DNA of 64,000 bases from Diplonema papillatum. Lineage: Eukaryota; Euglenozoa; Diplonemea; Diplonemida; Diplonemidae. The notes beneath the pieces were generated by a model. That model was not told where the DNA came from. It ran no database searches and was given only the letters and a program-made list of their open reading frames with translations. The stretch covers positions 100,094-164,093 of the forward strand of contig JAPJBO010000510.1 in NCBI GenBank assembly GCA_030068145.1, given 5' to 3'. The translations under genes were made by a program, and so were the position numbers. Each line of letters opens with the position of its first letter. Within the stretch, counting starts at the first letter, position 1. Positions 32,622 through 43,283 of this stretch are shown one piece after another.

Positions 32622-33040
32622 CGCGTGCGAGGAGGGACCCTAGGCCCGCTTTTTCTCTTTTTCCTGGGGACGACTTGTCTCTTATTAGAGTGAAGGTGGT
32701 TTCTAGTAGAACTTTACACTGTTTTAAGAAGCCACATGCTGTAGGGCGGGACGGTGCCACCCAAAATAGCTGCCTGTCGCATCGAATAATGGGACTTTAT
32801 TCGATGAGACACTCTCGAGTTTTTTTTCAAATTTGGCACGAGTGCCCCGGCTACTTCTTTTAGGGGCCTCGTTTCTAGGAACCCCTTTCAGAGTGAAAGC
32901 TTTTTAGCGTTATTTAGAGTGAAAGAAGCTTTTCGGAGTCTTTGAAGTCGGGGGCGACTTTTTCTCTTTTAGAGTGAAAGTAGCATGTTAGACTCTTTTA
33001 GACTGTTTTAAGAAGCCACGTGCTGTAGGCGGTGCCACCC

Positions 33041-33292
33041 AACAGGTCAGCTGCGCGGAAAAGTAGGTCTACAGTGCGCGGGCGGCAGGTGGAAATAACC
33101 CACGCAAACTGGGCCACCTTGCAACCTGAGCTTTGGATCCAACAACGTACGAGCTTTTTGACAGCAGCAGCATTAACATACGGTATTGGTGCTGGAATTA
33201 CCGCGGGTGCTGGCGCCAGACTTGTCCACCTATTGTGTTCACTGAACAGGTTTAGATACCATCCATTGCTTCTAACGTACGAGGTACGTGTC
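33041..33292 (-). rRNA. Small-subunit rRNA fragment (530 loop into V4), pseudogene
   Basis: Read on the minus strand, the segment contains ACAAGTCTGGCGCCAGCACC, CGCGGTAATTCCAGCACCAA, TACCGTATGTTAATGCTGCT and GTCAAAAAGCTCGTA, in the order and spacing of the eukaryotic 530 loop and the helix before V4. CAGCACCCGCGG (not CAGCAGCCGCGG) and TTAATGCTGCTGCTG are, from memory, euglenozoan forms. About 250 bp are present. It joins the WDHD1 array at one end and approaches a LINE fragment at the other, so it is a dispersed fragment and not an rDNA unit. Confidence 0.8.
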
Positions 33293-33339
33293 GCGGCTTT
33301 TCTCTGGTTCGCTGCTCAGCAGTGTTACGAGAGCATCAA

Positions 33340-33510
33340 GAAAGCACGAGCGACTGCCTCGGCAGAACTGCCGGCGGGAAAACCCAAGAAAAGGCGCGGC
33401 GCGAAAGCGCAACATGCCGAGAATGGAGCTGGATATCGCCAGCCTCACCACCACATCATCTTCATCATCGTCCACCACATCAAGATCGACTATCACATGT
33501 TCACTGAGGG
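33340..33510 (+). mobile_element. LINE ORF2 3'-end fragment
   Basis: GAGCGACTGCCTCGGCAGAA and AGAATGGAGCTGGATATCGC match the tail of the LINE at 7226-14525, in opposite orientation to it. The fragment has a single RKRNxxRMELDI block followed by a Ser-rich run. It stops before the LINE 3' UTR. Confidence 0.75.
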
Positions 33511-33859
33511 AGTTGATGCACCACGAAAGTCGATTAGAGAACTTCCCACAGCCTTCAGGGTGTGGTTGGTTCAAAGAAAAACTCAATTTTCCCACCTTCC
33601 CTAACCCTGCAGTTCCTTTGCATCACAGCATGCCAGCCCACCGAACCACATCAGGATGCTTGCAGCCTTTCGCACCAACCAGTACCCATGCTCCTCAAAA
33701 TTCGTCCTCAGGAATTGCCAGAACTGCTCTTAGTGAACACAGCACTTTGCTTCGGTTGATTCTTCTCCACTCCTTTCAAGAACAGCTTCACCTTCTTCGG
33801 ATCGTTCATTGCATGCTGAGCTGGGTATTTGGCAGCAATACATGCATACAGCTGTGTAA

Positions 33860-33962
33860 CATGCAGGGTCAAAACCTTGTGTCTTTTTGGAAATGGCCAA
33901 AAAAAAAACCTGGAAAAAAATTGGGTTTTTTGAATTTTAAAACTTTGGAACAAACTCTGCAG
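33860..33962 (+). mobile_element. MITE-A, half copy
   Basis: It begins CATGCAGGGTCAAAACCTTG, passes GGAAATGGCCAAAAA and ends at GGAACAAACTCTGCAG. The second terminal inverted repeat is missing. Confidence 0.8.
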
Positions 33963-34084
33963 CCCTCCGCACCCACCTCGCCCAAGCTCGTTTCCCCGGG
34001 TTGAGGCAGGCACTCAACATTCTCTTGCGCTAGTGCTATCAGGTACAAAGACGTGTTCTTACTTTCCCTTTCTTCTAGGCAGTT

Positions 34085-34335
34085 CTCGTCAGACAATACG
34101 AAGAGCAGAAACTCCCCGAGCGACTGCCTCGGCAGAACTGCCGGAGGGGAAACCCAAGAAAAAGCTCGCGGCGCGAAAGCGCAGCGTTCAAAGAATGGAG
34201 CTGGATATCACCAGCCTGTCATCATCATCTTCGTCCACATCGAGATCGTCTTCGGACGACGGTATCAAGTAACCCTAGCCTTTGACAATGCAAGCTGACC
34301 CCTTGTGGTACCTGCATTCAAGTTCACACTGCTCA
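34085..34335 (+). mobile_element. LINE 3'-end fragment with stop codon and 3' UTR
   Basis: It runs from GAGCGACTGCCTCGGCAGAA through a single RKRSVQRMELDITS block to the stop, then TAACCCTAGCCTTTGACAAT and GTGGTACCTGCATTCAAGTT, matching the 3' UTR at 7396-7340. It is cut after TTCACACTGCT. Confidence 0.85.
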
Positions 34336-35719
34336 GCAGTGTTGCCATTGGGCAATTTGCGCCATCGATAGGGAGTTCGGGCCTGTCCGCTGCTTCTTCA
34401 CCGAAAAAGCTAAAAGAAGCTGCGGGAGTTTCGTTTGTTTCTCTGCGGTTCCGTTTCTTTCTTTTTCTTGTTTTGCATTTTTTTCTGTTTGGTTGTCGGA
34501 TAGAAGAGCAGCGGAATGAGCCAGCTGACAAAGAAAGGTACAAACTGAAACAAATAACACGAAAGACGGAAAAAAAGAAAGCGGGGAACTTTGGAGGTAG
34601 GGGGGGGGAGGCGCACGAGCGTACACGGTGCAGGAGTAAACTGGTGCACAAGTAAAATTTACTGGTGCGCATATTAAGCCATTTTCACAAGTAAAACCAC
34701 TAGTGAATTTACTACACCCCGGACTTCAGCAGCCGTATAGTAAGTCAATGCGGGAGTGAAAAAGTGCGAGAGTGGCCACTCGGAGTGCCACTCCCGTATA
34801 TTGAGTCCCACTCCCACATTGAGGGAGTCCCACTCCCGCATTGAGGGAGTGAGGCCGACGGCACAAACGACCGAAAAGCCACTCCCGCAATCCGGAGTGG
34901 AGTCCGGGGTGTAGTGAAAGTCTTTACTACTGCACCGTGGATACGTGCCCAACACCGCGCTGAGTCGATCTGTACCGCGCTTCACGTAAGGCAGAGCCAG
35001 CATCAGTGCCTGCAAAACGGGATAGCGACGTCTGGTGTTGGGGGGGGGGGGGGGGGGGGGGGGGGGATGGCGGAAAGGACCACGACCTTTTGCATGACTT
35101 ATAGATCGGCACTTCACCAGCCGCATCCACACAATCGGTCCTGTCCTTTTGCTGCTGTGGTTTGTGACGTGACGCTCGCGTTGCGGCGTCTTCTTTTGCT
35201 GAACGCAACGCGGAGGACAGACTCGCAATCTTCAAACACGTTGCCATGCAAGTGTATGCCTGGTGCCCCCTTAGCATCGAGTTATTACGTTGGCAGCGGA
35301 GGCTCCCAGCACCGGCCGCGCAGATGTGTTGCCGAATGCACTTTTTGATAGCCTGGGAAGAACATTATCGGAATTGGGGCGTGCGCTGAGAAACGAAGAA
35401 ACGGACGATCAGTGTCAACTGACCAACGGTGATGAAAATGGTAACGCGACAGATACTTGTTCTTCACGTGTGCAGGGGTATAAACCGCTCTCGAGGGGGG
35501 GCACTTTTTTCTTGGCTTCGCTTTCTCTTTCATGTGCAAACCCGTTGTTCCGGAAATGTTCCCGTCAGTACGAATAATATTGAAGAAGAAAAAAAAAGAA
35601 CTTGCGGAAAGGAAGAAGTCGGTGGGAAAAGAAAACGACACGAAAAAAGGTACAATCGGAAGAGTATCGTACATGTACACGCGACCTTGCAGCTGGGCCG
35701 CACTCGCTTCTTCTTCTTT
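34336..35719. other. No gene identified; includes a 27-G run
   Basis: Only AT-rich sequence and short open frames occur. Short inverted CCACTCCCGCATTGAGGGAG-type repeats lie at 34740-34900. A run of 27 G occupies 35040-35066. Confidence 0.4.
35040..35066 (+). repeat. Poly-G run (27 nt)
   Basis: An uninterrupted run of 27 G follows GTCTGGTGTT. Its length may be an assembly estimate. Confidence 0.9.
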
Positions 35720-35875
35720 TTCACCTGGTATGTCTTGAGTTAGGGATCTCCATGTGAAGCACGGACATGTAAACTGTGACAGTGACATGATCTGCAGTTT
35801 GGTGTTGGTTCGCTCATTGCTCAGGCTCACATTTTGGAACACATTGCAATGTCTCGAGAAAAAAAAAACGAAAGC
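35720..35875 (+). repeat. Dispersed repeat, about 160 bp, copy 2
   Basis: It is nearly identical to 23643-23805. The following sequence differs. Confidence 0.85.
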
Positions 35876-35915
35876 GTTTTTTCCTTCTTCGCTTTTTCTC
35901 ACGAAATTGGCGGGG

Positions 35916-36060
35916 GTATTGCAAGAACGTGCTTGGAAGGGGTATGTGCTCAACACCCGCACTGGTCCCGTCTGCGCCGTGTTTCGGTCCTTTAAGCCAC
36001 GGACACATAAGGCGGACCATCACCAGCGCGGAACCTGAGTGTCTGCAGACAGGACTGCGG
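35916..36060 (+). repeat. Dispersed repeat R1, copy 2
   Basis: It shares CAAGAACGTGCTTGGAAGGG through GCGGAACCTGAGTGTCTGCA with 18233-18380 and 39871-40010. Confidence 0.8.
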
Positions 36061-36532
36061 GGGCGTCGTCAGTCCGGCCTGCTTGTAGCTGACAAACCTG
36101 CCGTTCATTCAACCACACCCTTACGGCTGTGTGTGAATCGTGTCGGTACGATCAAAAAAGTAGTCACCGTAGCGACTAATGCAGGCCATCGCGAACGGAT
36201 ACTCTGCATTGTAACCACAACAATTGAACGCCTTCGTGGTGTATCAAATCCCTTCAGTGAAACTGTCCCCCCCCTTAAATTCGTCGAACGAAACGTCGAA
36301 CTGGACTAAAGCTGGAACGGGTAAATGACAGACTGGGTAAATCCTGGGACCCTCCCAGGAAGTCACCTGCGTGACTGCACCAGTGGTGCTCCTGCGGCCT
36401 CTTATGACAGCGGCATCTAGGGGTCAAGCTGAGTACTGAGCACCCGAAGGCGCGGGCAAGCACCAGGGTCGTGCCATTCTGCAAAGTACACAAACCCCGA
36501 AAAGAAATGCCGAACCGGGGAAACCCCGAAGG
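36061..36532. other. No gene identified
   Basis: No feature is seen apart from the tail of R1. Confidence 0.3.
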
Positions 36533-36681
36533 GGGGGGTCGAATAATAACAGTTATTTGACACACGTCGGGTTGTCTAAAAACACTGCCACTATTTGATC
36601 CTGCTACTGTTCGGCTACCCGGAACTTTTTATTATTCGACAAATCGAAAAATAGCACAGTGTTATTATTCGACCCCCCCCC
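36533..36681 (+). mobile_element. MITE-B copy 1 (about 150 bp, TIR)
   Basis: The ends are GGGGGTCGAATAATAAC and its inverse GTTATTATTCGACCCCC. The interior TTTGATCCTGCTACTGTTCG and CCGGAACTTTTTATTATTCG matches 51489-51637 in opposite orientation. It is non-coding. Confidence 0.85.
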
Positions 36682-37430
36682 CTTTATCGTTAATCCAATT
36701 ACGGTAGTATACGCGCGGACATGGTATTCAAAGAAGAAGTGGCCGTGCCGTAGGGCACCTCAAGCTGAACACGGCGAACACTGAAATGGCTTTTTATAAT
36801 CAGAACCACGGGAATTCTCAACCACGGGAATTCTCCGATTCGGGTGATTCCGGCTTTCCTCTCACATGAAGAAGGAAGGGCGTGGATGTAGGGGAGCGGA
36901 CGGGGAGGGAGTGGAGATGGGCAAAACGAAAATGACAATGTTGGGCACTTCTTTTTCCTCCCATATTCTTTCTTTTGTTTTGTTGCTGACACGGGCTGGG
37001 GGGGGATGAAAGGGACGGAGGGGGGGTACGGATACAAGACAATTGCAGTACAATACACAAATGCGCGTGCGGATATACATCCGCGCTGGGAGGGGTGGAT
37101 TTTTTGGCATGGCCCTCTCGAACGGTACGAGGATCAAAAAATTAGCACGGCGCTTTCTTTTGTTTGTGCGCACTAGCGGAACTCACCTGCTTTGGTAAGT
37201 TTCATGTAGCACGCTGCCAACTACTAATTTTTAGTACCGACAATGCATTGTTAACACAAGAAAGGGCCACAAGTTATTTTGCATCTTGCCTGCGAAGATG
37301 CGGGAAGTGCCAACAGCCCTCCTTTGCACTCGCTCCACATGCACAGCATCGAAATTTAGAGTTCAATTTTGCCGGATATAATTCTGCCCAAACATTTCCG
37401 CCCGTTTCGGTGTCCTGCCGTAAATAACTG
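36682..37430. other. No gene identified
   Basis: Short open frames occur on both strands without domains. A direct CCACGGGAATTCTC repeat lies at about 36807 and 36822. Confidence 0.3.
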
Positions 37431-37431
37431 G

Positions 37432-37600
37432 TTGTCACAAAACCGGGGTATTGGGACATAAACCGCTATCGGGACATAACCCACTGGTTGTCACAAAGCC
37501 GGGTATTGGGACATAAATCACTGTGTCTGTCTGTCACACAGCCGGGGATTGTAGGTTTTAAATCACCGGTTGGCGGTTGGCACAAAGCCGGGTATTGGAA
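37432..37600. repeat. Short minisatellite (about 40-70 bp units)
   Basis: GGTTGTCACAAA(A/G)CCGGG and TATTGGGACATAAA recur three to four times with variable spacing. Confidence 0.7.
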
Positions 37601-38089
37601 AAAGGGTTCTGCTTCTGGTTCGTTCTTTCGTCTGTGTGTGAGTGTTGTGAGGTCGCGAGCGCTTGAGCAAAAGGAAGGAGTTGCCTTTCGTTGCCGTGGC
37701 TACGGTGGCATGGAAATCCGCCAGTAGATGATGGGGAAAAAACGCATTTACGCCGAAGTAGCTCATCCTCGTTTAAACCAGCATCGAGATATTGATCGCT
37801 CGGGCGGCTCCCTTGCGTTTGTTGGTTAAAAATTGAACCGCTCTTCCTTCCAGACGTGCTCATGAACTAAAGCGACGCGTCCTGTTGCTCCTGCTACACC
37901 TGCTGTCCTTTTCTTTGAGTGTTGCTATGCCACAACCGTTCCGTGCACAGTGCTCACGAGCAGAGTCAGCGTGCTTCTGCTTGAAAAACGAGCGCATTTT
38001 ATTGACCAGACTGGCATACCACGCCGAAGTCAAGCCGGGCCGTACTGAGCACCACAACTCGTGGTGATTGGCAGGGCCCGCTGACAGAG
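37601..38089. other. No gene identified
   Basis: No recognisable feature. Confidence 0.3.
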
Positions 38090-38650
38090 TTTATTGAGCC
38101 GGTCCATCCCCTCTTGATAGACCGTGATAGACCGAAGAATACAGCACCGGGCAATTCGATGCAGCTCTAGGGACTAGAGATGGACCTGATAGACCGTGGT
38201 GGACCGTGTTTCACTGTGATAACAGCGGCAGGCACTTCGATGCAGTTTCAAGAGATAGGGACGCACCGGCTCAGTGTATTGCGCTCCTTTATCGGAAGCG
38301 GTATGCCGGTGAATAACGTCCCTCCCCCTCCGTGACTCGCGGTGCTTGTGCTCCTGCGCCAGAGAGGGTGCGACGACAGTTCGGTGCTGGAGACAGCACT
38401 TGAAAACGACCTACCCTGAATATATAACCGTCCATCCCGTTCTGATGAACCGTGATAGACCGAAGAGTACAGCTTCGGGCAATTCGATGCAGCTCTAGGA
38501 GATACGGATGGACCTGATAGACCGTGGTGGACTGTGATTCGCTGCGATAAACAGCGGCAGGAGTTCGATGCAGTTCCAGGAGATAGGGATGGACCGGCTG
38601 GTGCAGGTTTCTGCACACCTGTAGATCCATGCTGAGCGAAGTCGGTTCGG
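38090..38650 (+). repeat. Dispersed repeat with GATAGACCGTG motifs, two tandem units
   Basis: The units at 38090-38275 and 38420-38605 share GATAGACCGTGATAGACCGA, GGGCAATTCGATGCAGCTCT and ACAGCGGCAGG. An inverted third copy lies at 49577-49749 in the kelch gene intron. Confidence 0.85.
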
Positions 38651-39870
38651 ATGTGCAACCTGGTCTTTGTTTTTTTTTTTGTTTTTTTGCCGAACGCTTA
38701 CGCCCGCGGCACTAAACCCAGGCCCGTGTTCTGCGAGGGCCCCAGCACATTTCTACCCTTTGCGACTTTTGAAGCTGGCGGCCGCCTGTGGTGCCTAGGT
38801 GCTTAGGTGCGGTGCGTATTCAAAAGAGATACGGACAAGGACAGGAAATTGACCTTTTGTTCTCCCCTGTTGATGACACGTTCACACCTCGCAGCGCTTC
38901 CCCACTGGCCTTTTTTTTGAGTTTTAGTTCACTTGGGGTACCGGGAATATAGAGACCTTGGTCGAACGGATTATTTTGCAGTTCTTTTTCGTTGCGGATT
39001 CCCCCAATTCGAGAGGATCGCTTATTTTCGCAAAGGGCAACCCGATGGCACCGTCCGGTGCATACTTCGACGGGGGCTAGGGGGAGGATTGTGAAAACGG
39101 GTTTTTAGAGTTGAAGTTCGTTTCCCCCTCGAGAATTTCCTACAAAGCAGGTACGTACAACAGAAAAAAAAAACAGAAACATTTTCGTTGAAGTGCGCAG
39201 CTTTTTGTTCTGTGTTGTGTTAAAGGTTGGTTCTCACCTCCTGGTAGAAAGAGGAAAAAGGATTATTTATGTGCCTCCTAGATGTTCGTCGCCGTGGATC
39301 CCCTACAGAGGACGTGGGGGTTTGGGGGACGGCCTTAGTTTTCTGTTTATAGACAGAACACTGCCTTTTGCATTATTGATGCTGCACGGTGAACGGATTG
39401 ACACGGTAGTAGTGACGGAATCTGTTCGATGTTTGTCGGCAGAATCCTCCCCCATCCCATGTATGCTTTGCTGCTTGCATTGGAGTCTTCTTGGTTTCTT
39501 CTTTGTCTTTTTCCCCTTCCACTTTTCTCCTTCCGTTGTCGGCAACTTCTCTCTTTGCCGCGGTAATTTGGACTTTGTGGCGTCGTGGGGCGGGCAACTA
39601 CACGCGGGCTGCTGCGATGGTACCTCCTGGGTTTCCTTGCGGCAAAGTGGCTTACTCGCATTCAAGATGGCCTCTGACGGAGAATACCACCACCCCCCAC
39701 TCAACAGCCGCACACTCCCGCTAAACCAAGATCAGACAACAGAGAATTCCACATCAGCAGAATCTTGCGGCCAATCCTGACCTCCCCCCCCCCCCCTTTG
39801 ACAAATCTTTTCAGAGTTATGGTTCGCTTGAGAATCCGGGATGTTAGAGACTTCGTTGGAAATCGAGAGA
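38651..39870. other. No gene identified
   Basis: Short matches to 23850-24000 (GAACGCTTACGC, ACTAAACCCAG, CAGCACATTT) suggest an old repeat at 38690-38820. Nothing else is seen. Confidence 0.3.
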
Positions 39871-40190
39871 GGGGATTGCAAGAACGTGCTTGGAATGGGT
39901 ATGCGCTCAACACCGCACTGGTCCCGTCTGCGCCGTGTTTCGGTCCTTTAAGCCGCGGACACATGAGGCAACCTGAGTGTCTGCAGACAGGACTGCGGTG
40001 TGAGTCTGGTTTGTCAGGCGGCTGTTCGTAGCTTGTCACAGCCAGGACCGCCCGTGCTACAAGAGCACAGGCGAATCCGTCACGGGGAGAAAGGCCCATA
40101 CAACCGTGTCTGAGCAATCAGTTAAAAACTCAGGGCACTCGCCCTGATTGTGACTGCGACTCGCTAGGCAGCACTGACTTGTCTTCTTTT
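39871..40190 (+). repeat. Dispersed repeat R1, copy 3 (longest)
   Basis: It contains the 18233-18510 sequence, including CAACCGTGTCTGAGCAATCA and GACTTGTCTTCTTTTT, with internal insertions and a missing segment after ACACATGAGGC. Confidence 0.8.
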
Positions 40191-40984
40191 TACGGTGGCA
40201 ATCTGCAAAGTAAACTCCGCAGAGCACAGTGGACATGGGGTTGCCGTGTGCAGCACCAATGGCTGATCGACAGAGGGGAGGGGCGAGTGTAGGTTTCCCG
40301 CCTCGCGCCGGAGCCCTGGGTCGTGAAGACAAGCCGGCAGAATTGGAGAGATCGGGTGTCAACGAAGTCAACGGAATTCGTACACGGTGAGGTCCAGTTT
40401 CAGCAGCTGGAGTTAAAAGAGGGTGCACCGAGTCACAGCCGAAAAAGCGGGTCTGCGCGCAAGTCCACGCCCGAAAATCGGGCGTGACACCCGCTTTGTA
40501 AACTCCAGCTTCGGAGGCTGGACCCCACCTTTTTGTGCGGAATTTGCATACTTTCGGGAAGAAAACAACAAGGGCGGCGAAGCTGGCGCGGCAGCGTTCG
40601 ACGAGTCTCAGCGTTTGCAGGGGCTAGAAAAACGCCGGTGGTTAGCATTCAAAGCGCGTGTGTTCGAGTTTTCTTTGGAGGAATCGGGTGGTGGGAAAAA
40701 AACACAATTTCAACCAGTTCAAGACACAAAGAAAATGTCCTGGCATGGGAGGTCAGACCGAGGTGTCCCTAGCGAGGCAGCTTTCTAGCCTCTCCCGGCC
40801 ATGGCCTACCTTGGCATGGGGGTTCGTAGGGCAATATAGCATGCGACATAAGATGCGAAAAAGACGTAACGTATGAACACGGGTTAATACAGTTAGAAAA
40901 TGCGCGAGCACATACACAGCATCGCACCTTGGCAGAATATTTCTGCCCGAACCACCCGCCCCCCCTACCTTGTAGAAGATGTGA
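40191..40984. other. No gene identified
   Basis: A plus-strand frame at 40423-40788 is open but shows no domain. Confidence 0.3.
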
Positions 40985-41110
40985 AACGGGTTTTTGCCTG
41001 GAGGCTTTTCGTGTTATTCTGCAGATGCTTTGGGCTATCTTTGTGTCTATGCTTTCAGTCGTCTTCTTAACCATGGTTAAGTGCGCAAATGGTGTCAGCC
41101 GAAGCTGGTA
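40985..41110 (+). repeat. Dispersed repeat R2 (flank of gene A exon copies)
   Basis: GGTTTTTGCCTGGAGGCTTT, TATTCTGCAGATGCTTTGGG and CTTAACCATGGTTAAGTGCG match the flank between the gene A exon copies (17419-17550). A part also occurs at 48775-48850. The repeat ends where the LINE remnant begins. Confidence 0.75.
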
Positions 41111-41111
41111 A

Positions 41112-41235
41112 AGCTTCGGCGCCGCCCACGTTAGGTTTATTTAGCATTGAGTTCTTTTAAGTACATGAACCACATGGATTAGCATGCATTGTTAAGCATT
41201 GAGTATTTAGCAGAGGCTGCCAAACATCCCGTGAC
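41112..41235 (-). mobile_element. Internally deleted LINE remnant (both ends, no ORFs)
   Basis: The left part (GCATTGAGTTCTTTTAAGTA, CATGAACCACATGGATTAGC) matches the LINE 3' UTR at 7285-7330. The right part (TTAGCAGAGGCTGCC then CCCGTGACACC) matches the 5' leader at about 14490-14516. About 7.1 kb between them is missing. Confidence 0.65.
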
Positions 41236-43125
41236 ACCGCGCAAGGGGGTGAAACGCTAAGATGCTTTCTTCCCATTGTTCCACCCTTCCCGGAGACTCT
41301 TTGACACAGGGCAACCCGCGGTACGGCAGGCATGGTTCGGAACGAAGAGAAACGGAACGGTTCTGTTTCTTTTTTTGTGAATTTTCCTTTTGAAGGGGAC
41401 TCTAGCACTTTGTCTGTCCGAGCAAAAAAGCCGGTTTCAGCCAAAAACCCGGTTTTGGGGCTCTGCGGTGCCTGTGGGTGTCTGAGTGCCTGGGACCGTT
41501 GCCCCGCGCACGCAAACAAGGGAACGGAGGGGGTGGTGAGATATAGGCTTGTGGTGGCGGTGTGCACGTCTATCAAACTACGGAGATGATGAGTGACAAG
41601 CTTCGAATAGCAGTACACACCGTGACGCGCCACAGGTATAGTACTACAGGGGCCACTTGAAATCGAAATCTACAAATTATTTTTATTTTTATGAAACCCC
41701 GAAACCGGAACTAAACCCGGTTCCTGAAACCGGGAAACCGGGTTGCTCAAGTCCCCTGCCTTTTCTTTGCTTTCCCCTCCCCCCTCCCCTTTTGTTTTTT
41801 TTTCCCCCATCTGCACGGAGCCGCCGCGCAAGCCAGAATACGGAAGCGACGGAACATCGCGGGAGAGCTATTTGAGAACAGACGTTTGTTGTCGGAAAAC
41901 TCCTCCAAGAATCACTTTGGCAGGCTTCCTCCCCTCACTTTTCTTGCGCAAACCCCCTTTGCGGAAGTGCTGTGTGTCCCAGTGCAGCCGGTGTCGGCTC
42001 CTCACAGTGTCTCTTGCCGTCGGTGGCAAAGACGGCCTACACGCCGCAATACCTGCGGACACAGGACGGACCGGCAACGGTAAATTCACTTGATACAACA
42101 ACTAGCGCATTTTGAGGTTTGGAAGGTCGGTATGTTGGGCCGTCGAGTTTTTGGGTGGTATCCTGAATTGAGGGATGACAACATGTGACCCACGTACCAT
42201 GAAACAAGTGCCGCGAGCTATGCTGTGGATACAACAAGCGGCCATGAGCACAGTATCGGACAACGACTGCCACTTATTTTGTGGTGTCACCTGTTCTTCC
42301 ACTTGTTGTTTCACAAGTGAGAGTCGATGACTACGGGGTCGTGTAGTATTGCACAAGAGGAGAAGACGATGCCAGTCATAGCAGCAAAGCGTGGCTTGTG
42401 GAGGTGACCTTGTCTTATTCTTTGCATTCTGCAGCCATTATTTCAGCCTAAACGAGCATCCGACCAGTTATTTTGCATTTCCCGAGCATTTTAGGACCAC
42501 CCGAGTGGTAGGTTTCTAGTTTTGGGCTGCTGGGGGCCCCTCTTTTTTCTGAAAAACAGGGGTCGTTCAGGGTCCTTTCAGGGTCCTTTCAGGGTCCCGG
42601 CAGTTTGGTGACACATTTTGCAGGTGTTTTATGAACCCACACCGGTGTGGATCAAACTTTCCTGGGGTTTCCGAATGTTTTTGGGTTCCCTTTGCGGTTG
42701 TGTCCTAGTCGGGCTGTTTTTTGTGGCTGAGTCAGTGCTAGCACAGTGGCGTCCGCTCTGCCTGATGGCTAACCAGCGCAAACTCCAAGGTATGTGGCGC
42801 CGCGATGCTTTGGAAATGAATACTTTGACAAGTCTGTCCTGCACCTGCGATAGTCTTGGGTTCGCTCTTTCTGGTGGCCGACGACGCACCTAAGAGAGCA
42901 AACACAAGGCTATCGCAGGTGTTTCTTGAACCTCGTACAGGAAGCCTATGCTGACAGCAGGAGGACAAGCTACTCTGCCAGTTCTACTGCCTCAATACCA
43001 CGACACGGAGAGATCAGGTCACGCACATGCTAGGTGCAGGCAACTGCTGCACGCGCGACTTCACCCCGATAGCGAGATTACTCGCGGGGCACCAACACCA
43101 CCGCTAATGGGCACAGGTCTTGATG
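41236..43125. other. No gene identified
   Basis: Short open frames occur on both strands. A CAGGGTCCTTT repeat lies at 42568-42596. CTTTGGAAATGAATACTTTG (about 42809) is followed by two similar GCGATAG/TATCGCAG stretches. Confidence 0.3.
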
Positions 43126-43195
43126 CGAGGGTTCGGCAGCACGCTGATACCCAGTAAACTGGGCTACCCTAGCAACTTGAGCTTCTGTTGAATTT
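43126..43195 (-). other. Possible second, highly diverged V4-like rRNA piece
   Basis: On the minus strand, AAGCTCAAGTTGCTAGGGTA and GCCCAGTTTACTGGGT resemble AAGCTCAGGTTGCAAGGTGG and CCCAGTTTGCGTGGGT of the SSU fragment at 33041-33292. The match is about 40 bp and may be chance. Confidence 0.3.
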
Positions 43196-43283
43196 CTATA
43201 CTGCACCAAAGGAATGAGGCGGCAGCTGGTGCACCGAAGGCTCCGCAGTAGTCATCAAAGAACCCTTGGTGCCGAATAGCACG

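Larger units (their letters stand above)
30476..33020 (-). repeat. Tandem array of WDHD1 promoter plus 5' exon copies (about 690-740 bp period)
   Basis: Units start at ATG positions 30458 (the functional copy), 31189, 31880 and 32621, giving spacings of 731, 691 and 741 bp. Each unit has, upstream of the ATG, a CCTGACGAATATTCTC flank, a run of TTTTAGACTG decamers (fewest in the outermost unit), GAAGCCACATGCTGTAGGCG and a perfect hairpin TCATCGAATAAT/ATTATTCGATGA. Each ends inside exon 1 after codon 81. The outermost unit and the half unit beyond it (to about 33020) are the most diverged. Confidence 0.85.
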
